Made by a program: the position numbers and the translations under genes. 64,000 bases of DNA from JANSWY01 sp965243755 (GTDB lineage Bacteria; Bacteroidota; Bacteroidia; Cytophagales; Cyclobacteriaceae): the NCBI GenBank assembly GCA_965243755.1, contig CBDEVW010000002.1:434001-498000 (forward strand). The letters are read 5' to 3'. Shown in pieces: positions 7,629 through 17,286 of the stretch; the first letter of the stretch is position 1; every line of letters begins with the position of its first letter. Under the pieces are notes generated by a model. It was not told where the DNA came from, did no database searches, and saw nothing but the letters and a program-made list of their open reading frames with translations.

Positions 7629-10023
7629 CTAGAATTTGAAATTGTAAGAGATGGCTGGTATGACACTACCTAATATTGATAACTGCGTGGCTGTTGTAGT
7701 TATAGGTTGCCCAGCCACAGGTCTGTCAGTTCCCTGAGAGAAATAAATGCTAAAAGGATTCTGTCTTCCATAAATATTATAAACCGAAATCACCAGGTAT
7801 GACTCACGACCCTCTCGTTTATTTTTGAGCCAAACGTCATTGATAGTCAATGAAAGGTCTAATCTGTGATAATCAGGTATGCGGAAATTATTGCGTTCAC
7901 TACCGCTAATGTATGGAATAACATAACCCTGAACGGTCATCCTGTCCGTAGGAAAAGTAGTTGGGGTACCAGAAATAAAACTGAAGTTACCTGACAGCAC
8001 CAATTTCTTATTAATGTCATAGAATCCGGCAATTTTGAGGTTGTGCCGCTGATCGTATCTGGTAGGATACCAATTACCTTCCCTGCTGATCCTGTCATTG
8101 CCAAAATTAATGCCATCAACTTTCAACTCTGCCTTTCCAAGTGTGTAGCTGACCCATCCTGTTAACCTGCCAGCATTTTTTTTTGGCATAAAGCTCGAGT
8201 CCGTATGCTCTGCCTTTTCCGTCGAGCAATTCACCTTCCAGATACTCGTTGATCAACAAATCTGCTCCATCCACATAGTCTACCTGATCAGAATTCCATT
8301 TGTAGTAAGCTTCTGCTGACAACTCATATTTATTTCCCCGGAGGTTTTTGAAGTAGCCCAGTGCTACCTGATTCCCTTGTTGTGGTCTTATATTATTGGT
8401 ACTTGGCTGCCAAACATCCACTGGGGTTGCAGCGGTGGTGTTTGAGATCAAATGAATGTATTGATTCATTCTGTTATAACTTCCTTTAACTGACGAGGAG
8501 GAATTAAGGGAATACCTAAATGAAAAACGAGGTTCAATATTCATGTAGGTTTTGATGGTCTCCCATTTACCTTTATCTTCCATGCCAATTAATGGTTTGG
8601 CAATGCCAGGAATGGTGTCCCCAAAGGTATACATCGTTCCTCCCAGGTAACTAAAAGTTGAAATTCTGGTACCATACTGCAATGATAGCTTTTCACTTAT
8701 TTGTTGGTCATTTCCTATGTATGCGGCAGTTTCTATAGCTTTTCTTTCGTCAAGGCTGATATCAGTAGTTACTCCATCGCTTACACCAATAGCATTGGCC
8801 GGTTTGAACCGATACAACAATGCCTCACCCCCAAAAGTCAGTTCATTATTGGTGTTGATGAAATAGGAAAATTCAGGCTTTACATTGTAAGTTATGATTC
8901 TTGAGTCCCACTCAAATTTGTCCATATCGTTTTCTCCGAAGCTAAAGCCATAGTCGTAATCACTAAAAAACACTGTGAAATTGCTAAAGAGCTTATCGCT
9001 GAAAAGGTGATTCCAGCGAAATGTACCGGTCTGATTTCCCCAGTCAAATCCTTGTCTTTCGTCAAATTTGAATACATCTCTACCAAAATAGCCTGAGAGG
9101 TAAATTCTGTTTTTGTCATCAATGTTGAAATTGGTTTTAGCAGTGAGGTCATAGAAATATAACCCTGCTCCATCGTCAAAAACATCAGTAAAAGGACGAG
9201 CTAAAATATCTGCATATGATCTTCTTCCGGCAATAATGAATGAAGACTTGTCTTTCTTGATGGGCCCTTCTACCGCGAGCCTGCTGAATACTGTTCCAAT
9301 GCCACCGGTTACATCATACTCCTTGCTGTTTCCTTCTTTCATTCGAATGTCCAGAATAGAAGACAGCCTGCCACCATATTTCGAAGGAACTCCTCCCTTA
9401 TAAAGTTTTACATCCTTCACAGCGTCCGGATTGAAGACAGAAAAGAACCCGAATAAGTGAGAAGATTGATACACTGGTGCCTCATCCAGTAAAACAAGGT
9501 TTTGCCCTACGCTTCCTCCTCGCACATTGAAACCCGAAGCTCCCTCACCTACAGAACTTACGCCCGGAAGCAACTGAATGCTCTTGATAATGTCTACTTC
9601 ACCAGCAAAAGCGGGTAATTTTTCTATGGACTTAATGTCCAGTTCAGCCACACTCATTTCTATGCTTTTCACATTTTCATCGATGGCTTCAGCAGTTACC
9701 ACAACTTCATCTAATTGCTGCTGATTGGGTGTAAGCTCCAGGTCCATTCTTACATTGGACTCAAGAGTGATTTTTTTTGATACATTTTCAAAGCCTATGT
9801 ACCTGTAGTCCACGGTATATTCACCGGAAGGCAATGTTACGGAATAGAACCCGTATACGTTGGTTACTGTTCCTCCCTGTATTTGAGGAATGTACACTGT
9901 GGCACCAATGAGCGCTTCACCGTTGGTCCCATCTTTTATGTAACCGCTGATGGTAAACTGCTGCTGAGCTGAGCACACAAAAACCGTCAGGGAACATAAG
10001 ATGCCCAAGATTGTTGATTTCAT
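7629..10023 (-). pseudogene. TonB-dependent receptor with CarboxypepD_reg-like domain, interrupted by a frameshift
   Basis: Two overlapping frames make one receptor of about 797 residues. Frame one (10023 to 8116) has a signal peptide ending CSAQQQ, a CarboxypepD_reg-like domain (about residues 22-110, GTNGEALIGATVYIPQIQ), a plug domain (IEKLPAFAGEVDIIKSIQLLPG, FNVRGGSVGQNLVLLDEAPVY) and most of the barrel. It goes out of frame in a run of nine A on the minus strand (8176-8184); with eight A the reading continues AKKNAGRLTGWVSYTLG in the other frame to a normal C-terminal barrel end at 7629 (ISYNFKF). Both halves are intact and well matched, so this is a sequencing error, a recent mutation, phase variation, or transcriptional slippage. 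It imports an unknown ligand with its DUF4249 partner. Confidence 0.85.
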
Positions 10024-10072
10024 CTTTTGATTTAGTTTGAGTTTTTATTTGTTAGTAGTTATTGAACAAGTC

Positions 10073-10101
10073 GGGGAAACCATGATTTGGTTCGAATCCC
10101 C
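10073..10101. promoter_or_regulatory. Strong hairpin in the region upstream of the TonB receptor start
   Basis: GGGGA-AACCA at 10073-10082 pairs with TGGTT (10088-10092) and TCCCC (10097-10101), giving ten pairs with a 5-nt loop and a 4-nt bulge. It lies 50-78 nt upstream of the receptor ATG on the minus strand. It has no T-run in either direction, so it is not a simple intrinsic terminator. It could be a leader-RNA structure or an operator. The rest of 10024-10260 is AT-rich; I see no other element and no gene in it. Confidence 0.4.
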
Positions 10102-10260
10102 ACAATATTACTCGCTTGCTAGCAACAATGTTTCCAAAAATGTTCCGGATTGAAAGTTTTTAGCGACGAATTGAAGAAAAGACCGTTTCAAGTGGCTAAT
10201 TGTTAACATTGAATGGATTAAATTTTTGTTAACTATTTCCATTTTGTCATTAGAGTCGCT

Positions 10261-11247
10261 CTAAGCTGAAGGTAAACCTTGTTTATGAGCAATTCCCCTG
10301 ATAATTACCTCCGCGTGAACCCGGGAATTTTCGATAAACCATTTATTAGTTTTCAAGCCTCCACAAACTACCCCTGCCAGGTATAGATTTGGCACATTGG
10401 TTTCCATTGTTTCCGGGTCATGAATCGGCGTTAAAAATTCATCTTCTCCAATTTTTATACCCATTGAGGTAAGGAAATCAAAATTAGGCTGGTAACCTGT
10501 CATGGCAAGAACAAAGTCGTTTTCTAAAGTAATGCTACCTTCCGGGGTTTGCACATCAATTTCGGTTGCTCTGATTTCGGTGATTTGGCTGTTGAAGTAT
10601 GCTTTAATCGAGCCTTCTTTAATCCGGTTTTCAAGATCTGGTTTCACCCAGTATTTGACGCTATCCCTGATACCGCTCTCACGAATGACCATCGTTACTT
10701 CTTTTGCCCCTTTACGAAATGTTTCCAGTGCAACATCTACCGCTGAATTAGCAGCTCCAACTATCGCAATCTTCATTGCAAAATATGGATGAGGATCGTC
10801 ATAGTAATGTTTCACCTTAGGTAGCTCTTCCCCGGGTATATTGAGCATATATGGAAGGTCATAGAATCCGGTTGCCAACACAACAGACCTGGCGATGTAG
10901 TTGGATTTTGGTGTTACGATATTGAAATTATCGCCAGTTTTCTTCACTGTAGTGACTTCTTCATAAAGGTTCACTTTTAAACCCCAGCTGCTGGTTACTC
11001 TCCTGTAATACTCTAATGCTTCCGGGCGTGTTGGCTTTGGGTTATGTGAGATAAATGGAACTCCACCAATCTCCAAACGGTCGGAGGTGGAGAAAAAGGT
11101 CATGTTTTGTGGGTAATTATATATACTGTTTACCAGGCAACCCTTGTCTAATATTACATAATTTAAGGATGCTTTTTCAGCTTCAATACCACACGCAAGC
11201 CCTATAGGACCTGCCCCAATAATTGCTACATCAAGTATTTCACTCAT
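10261..11247 (-). CDS. ypdA: YpdA-family bacillithiol disulfide reductase (FAD/NAD(P)-dependent)
   Basis: A 328-residue flavoprotein of the thioredoxin-reductase-like fold. The FAD motif DVAIIGAGPIGLACGIEAE is at the N-terminus, followed by the YpdA-typical NYPQNMTFFSTSDRLEIGGVPF segment, a second nucleotide motif IVGAANSAVDVAL for NADPH, and a C-terminal ATG-like MTGYQP and LYLAGVV. There is no CxxC pair, which fits YpdA, where a single cysteine is used. The family reduces bacillithiol disulfide (BSSB) in the cytosol. The presence of bshC 1.5 kb away on the same strand supports this reading. It starts 5 bp after the cyclo-ligase stop. Confidence 0.85.
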   Translation of the reverse strand: MSEILDVAIIGAGPIGLACGIEAEKASLNYVILDKGCLVNSIYNYPQNMTFFSTSDRLEIGGVPFISHNPKPTRPEALEYYRRVTSSWGLKVNLYEEVTTVKKTGDNFNIVTPKSNYIARSVVLATGFYDLPYMLNIPGEELPKVKHYYDDPHPYFAMKIAIVGAANSAVDVALETFRKGAKEVTMVIRESGIRDSVKYWVKPDLENRIKEGSIKAYFNSQITEIRATEIDVQTPEGSITLENDFVLAMTGYQPNFDFLTSMGIKIGEDEFLTPIHDPETMETNVPNLYLAGVVCGGLKTNKWFIENSRVHAEVIIRGIAHKQGLPSA

Positions 11248-11252
11248 TCAAT

Positions 11253-11825
11253 TCAAAATCTGTATACCCCTAAATGTGTTACGCAGAGGTCCATTGGTAT
11301 GTCATGGTCATCTGACTGCATGATCAAATCAAGTGGTGGTGTAATGGCCAAACCAATTTTCTGAACATCGTCTCTACATTCGGATAAAAACCGGTCATAA
11401 TACCCTTTGCCATAACCAATTCTGTTTCCCCTGCGGTCAAAACTAATGAATGGGATCAGGACAACATCGATTTCACCGCTAAAAACTTGTCGACCATGTT
11501 TTGGTTCGGGAATTCCCCATTTATTCAGGGATAGTTGCTCTTTGCCCTCGTAGATGAAATGCTGCATTACATTGTCTTGTAAATTGCTGCGGGAGACTAC
11601 CACATGGCACTTCTTGTTTAGCAGGTAATCAATGATGTGCCAGGTGTTGACTTCATGATTTTTTTGGATTGGGAGAAAAACATGAACCAATGCCCCTTCT
11701 GTTAAATCCACCGATTGAAAAAAATGAAAAACAAGTTGGCATCTTCGATCAAACTCCAGTGGGATCAGAGTCCTTCTTTTGGAGAGATATGTGTTTCGTA
11801 AAACATTTTTATCTACCTCTGCCAT
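11253..11825 (-). CDS. 5-formyltetrahydrofolate cyclo-ligase
   Basis: A 190-residue enzyme that converts 5-formyl-THF to 5,10-methenyl-THF using ATP, recycling folate in the cytosol. Family landmarks are the N-terminal basic helix LRNTYLSKRRTL, the central FLPIQKNHEVNTWHII, and the C-terminal signature FDRRGNRIGYGKGYYDRFL, which binds the nucleotide and folate phosphate. Length matches the family. It is followed after 5 bp by ypdA, so both are likely to share a transcript. Confidence 0.93.
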   Translation of the reverse strand: MAEVDKNVLRNTYLSKRRTLIPLEFDRRCQLVFHFFQSVDLTEGALVHVFLPIQKNHEVNTWHIIDYLLNKKCHVVVSRSNLQDNVMQHFIYEGKEQLSLNKWGIPEPKHGRQVFSGEIDVVLIPFISFDRRGNRIGYGKGYYDRFLSECRDDVQKIGLAITPPLDLIMQSDDHDIPMDLCVTHLGVYRF

Positions 11826-11848
11826 GTTGCCCTCTCAAAAGTTTGGTT

Positions 11849-12676
11849 TTAGTCAATAATTCTCCAGGTGATTCCAGAATCCACAAACCAGCTGGTTTCC
11901 TCGTTATTCCACGTAACTCCAAAAGAACCATCCCATTGAAATCTGGGGTTTACGCTTAATGCTACTCCTGCATCCCATTTTACATCCAGTCTGCCTGAAA
12001 AATCATCAGATGAAACTAATTCATTGTAATAGGAGCCGTATACTTCACCAAAAACTGACCATTGATCTGAAACGCTACCAGTCAGGTTAAAAATGTAATT
12101 GAGGTACGAAAAATCACTAAGTCCTTCAGTCGATCTGTAACCCAGATTTGTTGTCAGTCCCCAGTTATCTAAAATATTGATGCCATGAGAAAATTGAAAG
12201 TGGAGATTGGTAGTACCAATGCCATAGCTATCATTGGTCCAGGGTAATTCCACATCTGTACGAAAGGTTAGGGCATGGCCATTGTGGTCAGCTGGGTTTA
12301 ATAGTTGCGTTCGGAAGCCCACTGACAGAAAACTTAATCCATTAGAATTTTCAACAATATCCGGTTCAGTCGGAAGAATGTCCTCTGTGGTGGTTTCATC
12401 AGCTCCAACACCAATTGAAGTATGAACTTCCAGAAAACGACTTAACCCATAACGCACATCTGTAAAGCTAGTATAACCAAGTGACCTTTCCTCCGGCCCT
12501 GATTTCGTTTTAGAGCCATGTATATCAACACCACTTTGAAGCAAAAGGAATGATTTCCCTACTACCTGTGTACTGAATGCCTTGCCTGGTCTGTCAGTAT
12601 TGAGCGGTGCTTCCTGAGCAAAACCAAATTGTGCAGTAAGCACTAATACAATGATTATACAACTTAACTTAGTCAT
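11849..12676 (-). CDS. Outer-membrane beta-barrel transporter-like protein
   Basis: About 275 residues from ATG 12676 (ATG 12694 would add six residues; the longest frame starts at 12748 and would overlap bshC). The signal peptide is MTKLSCIIIVLVLTAQFGFAQ. The mature protein begins APLNTDRPGKAFSTQVVGKSF, typical of the family annotated as phenol-degradation MetA-like or transporter outer-membrane proteins (PF13557-like), and continues as amphipathic strands to a terminal WRIID. Substrate is unknown. It lies between bshC and the folate gene on the same strand. Confidence 0.7.
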   Translation of the reverse strand: MTKLSCIIIVLVLTAQFGFAQEAPLNTDRPGKAFSTQVVGKSFLLLQSGVDIHGSKTKSGPEERSLGYTSFTDVRYGLSRFLEVHTSIGVGADETTTEDILPTEPDIVENSNGLSFLSVGFRTQLLNPADHNGHALTFRTDVELPWTNDSYGIGTTNLHFQFSHGINILDNWGLTTNLGYRSTEGLSDFSYLNYIFNLTGSVSDQWSVFGEVYGSYYNELVSSDDFSGRLDVKWDAGVALSVNPRFQWDGSFGVTWNNEETSWFVDSGITWRIID

Positions 12677-12737
12677 TTTTTGAGGTTGTTTCATAAACAC
12701 CAATATAAGCCAAAAGGTGGAAATTAACCTTAATATA

Positions 12738-14297
12738 TTAAGCATCAATCAACACATTGAACTGGTAATCAAACGGGTCAAAGGCAAGTCTTAATTCTTC
12801 AATAAAATTGGGATTGTTAAGATAAAAGTTCAGGAAGTTTTCTTTTCTCTCCTGCAATCCACCCCCTGGAAATAATTTTTCTTTAATGCTTTCTATTTGG
12901 CCAAGTGCCGTTTCGTGTTTTCGTTCCTCTGATTTTTTGAGTCTTTTTTCAATATTATCCAGCGTCTTCAGCACCTTGGCATTTTCTGCTCCAATGTAGC
13001 CTTCTAGGGAACCATCAATAGCGGAGGCTTTAATTTTCAGTCTATCGAAAAATTGATTAAGCTCTTTTTTTTCTTCTTCAAGGGTAAATTCACTTTCTGC
13101 TGCACGGTCCAGGTATGCAGCCTTAATATCATGTGTATCTTTGAAGATAAGCGGTATATCGAGATTATTTTTCTCAATCTTTTTGTAGGTGGCCTTATTA
13201 ATTACCAAAGCAAAATTTCTTGGCATTAAGGCTGGAAAAGGCGTTTGATAATGATCAAAAATGTCCTTTAGTTGAAGCCAGTAAGCAATTTCTGCGGGAC
13301 CACCTATATATGCCAGGTTGGGCAAAACGATTTCTTGATATAATGGTCTTAAAACGACATTGGGACTAAAACACTCTGGCTGGGTTTCTACAAGAGATTC
13401 AACCTCACTTTGTTGCAATACTATGTCGGTGTTGATTACCTCATACTGAGTACCACTTCTTACAATTCTCTCTCTTATACCATCGTCAAGATGGAATAGA
13501 TTTATTTCTCTTGAATAGATCTGACTTTTATAACCAAGATCTTCCAGCTTTTTACTGGTTGCTTCAGCCAACTCGTTGCTTTTGCAGGTAAGTAGTTCGT
13601 CTCTTAATACAGATTTAAATAGGGATTTTAATGCATTACTATCGGCATCCAAAACAACTAAACCATAGGAACCGAAAAGGTCATTGACAAAACATCGGGT
13701 CGCATCTGCCAGGTTTTTGGACGATTTATAAGCATTTTCGAAAATTTCAACTCTCTCTGGTAATTCATCAAGAATTTTGGAGAGCCCATTGGGGCTAAAA
13801 CGTCCAACAGCACCAGATTGATCTGATTCCCATTGATATGTTTTCCCAAACAAACTGAAGTTGTTGATCTCCTCGAAATCGTGATCTTCACTGGCCATCC
13901 AGTATACCGGTACAAATTTGTAGTTTGGGTATTTTCTGGCTAACAAATCACAGGTGTTGATTACTGTTAGAATCTTATAGATAAAATATAAGGGCCCGGT
14001 GAAAATATTCAATTGGTGACCGGTAGTAATGGTAAAGGTGTTGTCTTCCTGAAGTGCGACAATATGATCCTGTACCTGTGAGTGAATTTGCAATCCACTG
14101 TACTGCCTGGTCAATTCTTTGGAGAGTATTTTCCTTTTTTCCGATTCAAATCTTCTCTGACTGATAAGCTGCTCAAATGACTCAGCGGTTGGGAACTGAT
14201 TGTAGAATGTTCTCAATGATTCCTTTTGCGCCAGATAATCCAGGAAAAGAGGAGAGAAACTACCTGTTTCTTCCAGGGTTAATTTTTGTAAATGCAT
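12738..14297 (-). CDS. bshC: BshC, putative cysteine-adding enzyme of bacillithiol synthesis
   Basis: A 519-residue protein of the BshC family, which performs the last step of bacillithiol synthesis, joining cysteine to glucosaminyl-malate. Visible hallmarks are TITTGHQLNIFTGPLYFIYKI near residue 92, VPVYWMASEDHDFEEIN near residue 128, the substrate-pocket segment YIGGPAEIAYWLQLK, and the C-terminal coiled coil (LEGYIGAENAKVLKTLDNIEKRLKKSEERK region) seen in BshC structures. Length is near the usual 520-540. With ypdA nearby it argues that the organism uses bacillithiol as its low-molecular-weight thiol. Confidence 0.93.
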   Translation of the reverse strand: MHLQKLTLEETGSFSPLFLDYLAQKESLRTFYNQFPTAESFEQLISQRRFESEKRKILSKELTRQYSGLQIHSQVQDHIVALQEDNTFTITTGHQLNIFTGPLYFIYKILTVINTCDLLARKYPNYKFVPVYWMASEDHDFEEINNFSLFGKTYQWESDQSGAVGRFSPNGLSKILDELPERVEIFENAYKSSKNLADATRCFVNDLFGSYGLVVLDADSNALKSLFKSVLRDELLTCKSNELAEATSKKLEDLGYKSQIYSREINLFHLDDGIRERIVRSGTQYEVINTDIVLQQSEVESLVETQPECFSPNVVLRPLYQEIVLPNLAYIGGPAEIAYWLQLKDIFDHYQTPFPALMPRNFALVINKATYKKIEKNNLDIPLIFKDTHDIKAAYLDRAAESEFTLEEEKKELNQFFDRLKIKASAIDGSLEGYIGAENAKVLKTLDNIEKRLKKSEERKHETALGQIESIKEKLFPGGGLQERKENFLNFYLNNPNFIEELRLAFDPFDYQFNVLIDA

Positions 14298-14361
14298 GTG
14301 ATGTTTATTGATTCCGGACCAGAGGCCTTACTTCAAATCAGTAATAACAGACGTAATTCAC

Positions 14362-15672
14362 CTAAACAGGTTGTCCGTAAAGATCAAATGCGGTGACATC
14401 ATTTATTTTAATCTGAGCAAAGTCACCAATCCTCAGGTAATCATTGGTGGCATCTATCAATACCTCATTATCTACTTCTGGTGAGTCAAACTCGGTTCTT
14501 CCAATAAAATTCCCACTTTCCAACCGATCAATCAGCACCTTGTAAGTCTTACCGATTTTCTCCTGATTCAATTCCAATGATATTCCTTCCTGCAATTCCA
14601 TCACAGCATTTGCCCGCTCTTGCTTTACCTCGTCAGGTACATTGTCTTCCATGCTGAATGCGTGGGTATGCTCTTCGTGCGAATAGGTAAAAATTCCCAA
14701 ACGTTCAAACCGGGATCGCTCAATGAATTGCATCATTTCCTCAAAGTCCTTTTCAGTCTCACCTGGATGCCCGGCAATCATGGTAGTTCTGATAGCAATC
14801 CCTGGTACCTTTTCACGGATAGTATCGATGAGCTGTTCTGTTTTCTCTCTGGTTGTACCTCTTCGCATAATCTTTAGCATGTTGCTTGATCCGTGCTGTA
14901 AGGGAATATCAAGATAGTTGCAGATATTAGGTTTGCTTGCCATTACATCAAGAATGTCTTCAGGAAACCCGGTTGGAAAAGCGTAGTGTAACCGAATCCA
15001 TTCAATCCCTTCAACATCAGAAAGTTTGTCAAGAAGCTCGGCTAAATTTCTCTTCTTATACAGATCCAACCCGTAATAAGTACTGTCCTGAGCTATTAAA
15101 AGCAACTCTTTGGTGCCGTTTTTGGCGAGGTTTTGTGCTTCCTTAACCAGCTCTTCCATAGGTTTGGAAATATGCTTTCCTCTCATGATTGGAATGGCAC
15201 AAAATGAGCATGGTCGGTCACATCCCTCTGCAATTTTCAAGTAGGCATAATGATTCGCCGTAGCAAGGATCCTTTCGCCTACCAACTCATGTTTATAGTC
15301 GGCTTTAAATCGTTTCAATAAAAGTGGAAGGTCTCGGGTACCAAAAAATGCATCAACCTGAGGGATTTCCTTTTCAAGATCGTCTTTGTAGCGTTGAGAT
15401 AAGCAGCCTGTTACATAAACCTTATCGACCAACCCTTCTTCTTTCGCATCTGCATATCTTAATATTGTATCGATGGACTCTTGCTTCGCATTGTCTATAA
15501 AACCACAGGTATTGATAATGATTATATTAGAATCATCCTCCTGAGATTCATGGACTGTATCTATATCGTTACCTCTAAGTTGGGTCAACATCACCTCAGA
15601 GTCCACGAGATTCTTGGAGCAACCAAGCGTTACTATATTGACCTTATCTTTCTTTGTTCCTTTTACCTTCAC
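14362..15672 (-). CDS. rimO: RimO, ribosomal protein S12 methylthiotransferase
   Basis: A 436-residue radical SAM methylthiotransferase that modifies the conserved aspartate of ribosomal protein S12. The N-terminal UPF0004 domain has three cluster cysteines (TLGCSKNLVDSEV, NTCGF, VTGCLSQ). The radical SAM motif is GCDRPCSFCAIP, with CxxxCxxC spacing. A C-terminal TRAM domain covers about the last 65 residues. The start is GTG at 15672; no in-frame ATG fits the family N-terminus better. A TAATTTTG promoter element lies 24 bp upstream. Confidence 0.95.
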   Translation of the reverse strand: MKVKGTKKDKVNIVTLGCSKNLVDSEVMLTQLRGNDIDTVHESQEDDSNIIIINTCGFIDNAKQESIDTILRYADAKEEGLVDKVYVTGCLSQRYKDDLEKEIPQVDAFFGTRDLPLLLKRFKADYKHELVGERILATANHYAYLKIAEGCDRPCSFCAIPIMRGKHISKPMEELVKEAQNLAKNGTKELLLIAQDSTYYGLDLYKKRNLAELLDKLSDVEGIEWIRLHYAFPTGFPEDILDVMASKPNICNYLDIPLQHGSSNMLKIMRRGTTREKTEQLIDTIREKVPGIAIRTTMIAGHPGETEKDFEEMMQFIERSRFERLGIFTYSHEEHTHAFSMEDNVPDEVKQERANAVMELQEGISLELNQEKIGKTYKVLIDRLESGNFIGRTEFDSPEVDNEVLIDATNDYLRIGDFAQIKINDVTAFDLYGQPV

Positions 15673-15695
15673 AACTTCCCTCTTTAAATAGGATG

Positions 15696-15703
15696 CAAAA
15701 TTA
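15696..15703 (-). promoter_or_regulatory. -7 promoter element for rimO
   Basis: On the minus strand this is TAATTTTG, matching TAnnTTTG. It would give a leader of about 15-20 nt before the GTG start. No clear -33 TTTG is seen. Confidence 0.35.
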
Positions 15704-15850
15704 ACAAATAAGCTGAGGGTTAGTTCATTGGAGTGTTAAAAAGATCTACTTAGGGGCATTTCTGAAAAATAATTTAGTCGGCAGAACAATTCACATTGCA
15801 TGGAGATCGTAGTAATGTCTGAAAAACTCTCTTATTTTTGCCCGATCCGA

Positions 15851-16309
15851 ATGAAGCCTTTAAAGAAAATACCAAAAATAATATTCATTGTTCTTGCTTT
15901 TACAGCTTGTAATGACATTCCGGATTGTCAACTGATTGATGAGGTGGAATACTTTCAGGTTTCCTTTTTTGAACGTGAAAACACGGGTCAGCCAGATTCG
16001 GTGATCTTCGAGAGTATTGTTGTTGAAGGATTTGGAGAGTTGCTTTCGGAAAGGGATACATTGCACAGTTTGCTGCTCTATGTAAATATAGCAGATACGT
16101 TAACTACCTTTTATTTCGAATCAGACATTGGTACGGATACTTTGTCAGTTTCGTATCAGACTGTTGGGTACAGAATAGAATCGGACGAATGTGGGCCTGT
16201 CCAAACAATCGAGGGTCTTGACACACTTCATCATACATTTGATTCATTGTCAATTGAAAATAATTTACTAACACGAGATGCAAACAACATCAAGATTTTT
16301 CTGGATTAG
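15851..16309 (+). CDS. DUF6452-like lipoprotein
   Basis: A 152-residue lipoprotein from the ATG at 15851; the longer frame from 15800 only adds residues before the signal sequence. The signal MKPLKKIPKIIFIVLAFTAC ends in a lipobox with Cys20. The mature part starts NDIPDC and carries the LSVSYQT strand and late SDECGP motif that I associate with DUF6452, a Bacteroidota-specific family often encoded directly before DUF6048, as is the case here. It overlaps the next gene by 32 bp. Molecular function is unknown. Confidence 0.6.
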   Translation: MKPLKKIPKIIFIVLAFTACNDIPDCQLIDEVEYFQVSFFERENTGQPDSVIFESIVVEGFGELLSERDTLHSLLLYVNIADTLTTFYFESDIGTDTLSVSYQTVGYRIESDECGPVQTIEGLDTLHHTFDSLSIENNLLTRDANNIKIFLD

Positions 16310-16994
16310 TGTTTTGATGCTGTTGTCCACTGGTGTGTTAGCGCAACAACAGCCTGAGAGTTCACCAACCCGTCCGGCCAAACAAAAATTGCCAAAAGAG
16401 AAACATTCATACAAGCCCACTGGCGTGAGGCTAGGCACTAATGCATTAAGACTGGTACGTTCGGCTTTTGAAGGAGGCTATCATAGCTATGATTTCATAG
16501 GAGACATTGATTTCTACCGATATATACTGGAAGTGAGTTATGGGAGGGAAAATTTTAAGCAGAAACGAGAACATTTTAATTACAGCTCGAAAGGAAATTT
16601 TTTCCGAATTGGGGCTGATGCCAATTTAATTAGTCACCCTGAGAAAGGAAATGCACTTACCCTCGGGTTAAAGTATGTGGTGGGGCAGTACGACGAAAAC
16701 CTGAACTTTATTTCTGGGAATTATGCAAATAATGAAGTCAACCTAAGTAATAATGGAATAAGGGTAAATTGGGCAGAATTTAACTTTGGGGTGAAGGGAA
16801 AAGTGATCTCAAATGTACACGCGGGGTTTTATGTAAGATTCAAAGTGTATAAAACTGCAACTGGTGAAATGTCATTTGATTCTTACAGAATTCCAGGGTT
16901 TGGATTAGGAGAATTCGATAATAGAATTGGGTTTGACTACTATCTGATGTGGAGAATACCGTTCAACAAACCTATTGATCTTAGCGAAATATAA
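16278..16994 (+). CDS. DUF6048-like outer-membrane protein
   Basis: A 238-residue protein with signal peptide (cleavage after LAQ). After a Pro/Lys-rich linker the sequence runs GVRLGTNALRLVRS and then amphipathic strands with aromatic ends (YRYILEVSYGRENF, ALTLGLKYVVGQY, FGVKGKVISNVHAGFYVRFKVY), as expected for an eight- to ten-strand barrel. This fits the DUF6048 family of Bacteroidota. The gene overlaps the DUF6452-like gene upstream and its 3' end overlaps the convergent DciA-like gene by 14 bp. Confidence 0.65.
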   Translation: MQTTSRFFWISVLMLLSTGVLAQQQPESSPTRPAKQKLPKEKHSYKPTGVRLGTNALRLVRSAFEGGYHSYDFIGDIDFYRYILEVSYGRENFKQKREHFNYSSKGNFFRIGADANLISHPEKGNALTLGLKYVVGQYDENLNFISGNYANNEVNLSNNGIRVNWAEFNFGVKGKVISNVHAGFYVRFKVYKTATGEMSFDSYRIPGFGLGEFDNRIGFDYYLMWRIPFNKPIDLSEI

Positions 16995-17286
16995 CCTCAT
17001 CAACTACTTCAGGGCCAAATTCTTTTTGCAGCATTTCAATTATTTTTTTCTTACCCATGGTCAATTCCTGCTTTAAAGGAGCAGAGGTGAGTGTCACAAA
17101 TAGCGTTTTGTCCTGGATATAGAGATTAGAGGTTCTTTTAGCAATTGGTTCTCCCATTATTTTACCCCAGCTGCTAATTAATTGCGTCTGTTGATACTTA
17201 CTTTTAATTCTGTAAGAATCCAGAAGTGATTCCACTGCTTCTTTTAAAGTGCTGGTATCGGATTTTCTTTGATCTCGTTTGTTCAT
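16981..17286 (-). CDS. DUF721 (DciA-like) protein
   Basis: A 101-residue protein of the DUF721 family, whose characterised member DciA helps load the replicative helicase DnaB in bacteria that lack DnaC. Landmarks are the helix TLKEAVESLLDSYRIKSKYQQTQLISSWGKIMG and the later LYIQDKTLFVTLTSAPLKQEL KH-like sheet. It follows recF with a 4-bp ATGA overlap, the same neighbour relation seen in many genomes, which supports a role in replication or repair. Confidence 0.85.
   Translation of the reverse strand: MNKRDQRKSDTSTLKEAVESLLDSYRIKSKYQQTQLISSWGKIMGEPIAKRTSNLYIQDKTLFVTLTSAPLKQELTMGKKKIIEMLQKEFGPEVVDEVIFR

Noticed and set aside
10085..10101. Sequence GGTTCGAATCCCC, like the T-arm of a tRNA, suggesting a tRNA remnant or attachment site
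   Set aside because: The stem would not pair as a tRNA T-stem, no other tRNA arm is nearby, and the bases are better explained by the larger inverted repeat at 10073-10101.
10202..10232. Two GTTAA copies upstream of ypdA/TonB receptor region, like the two-component operator
   Set aside because: Spacing is 26 bp with no intermediate copies at 10-11 bp, so the pattern does not match.
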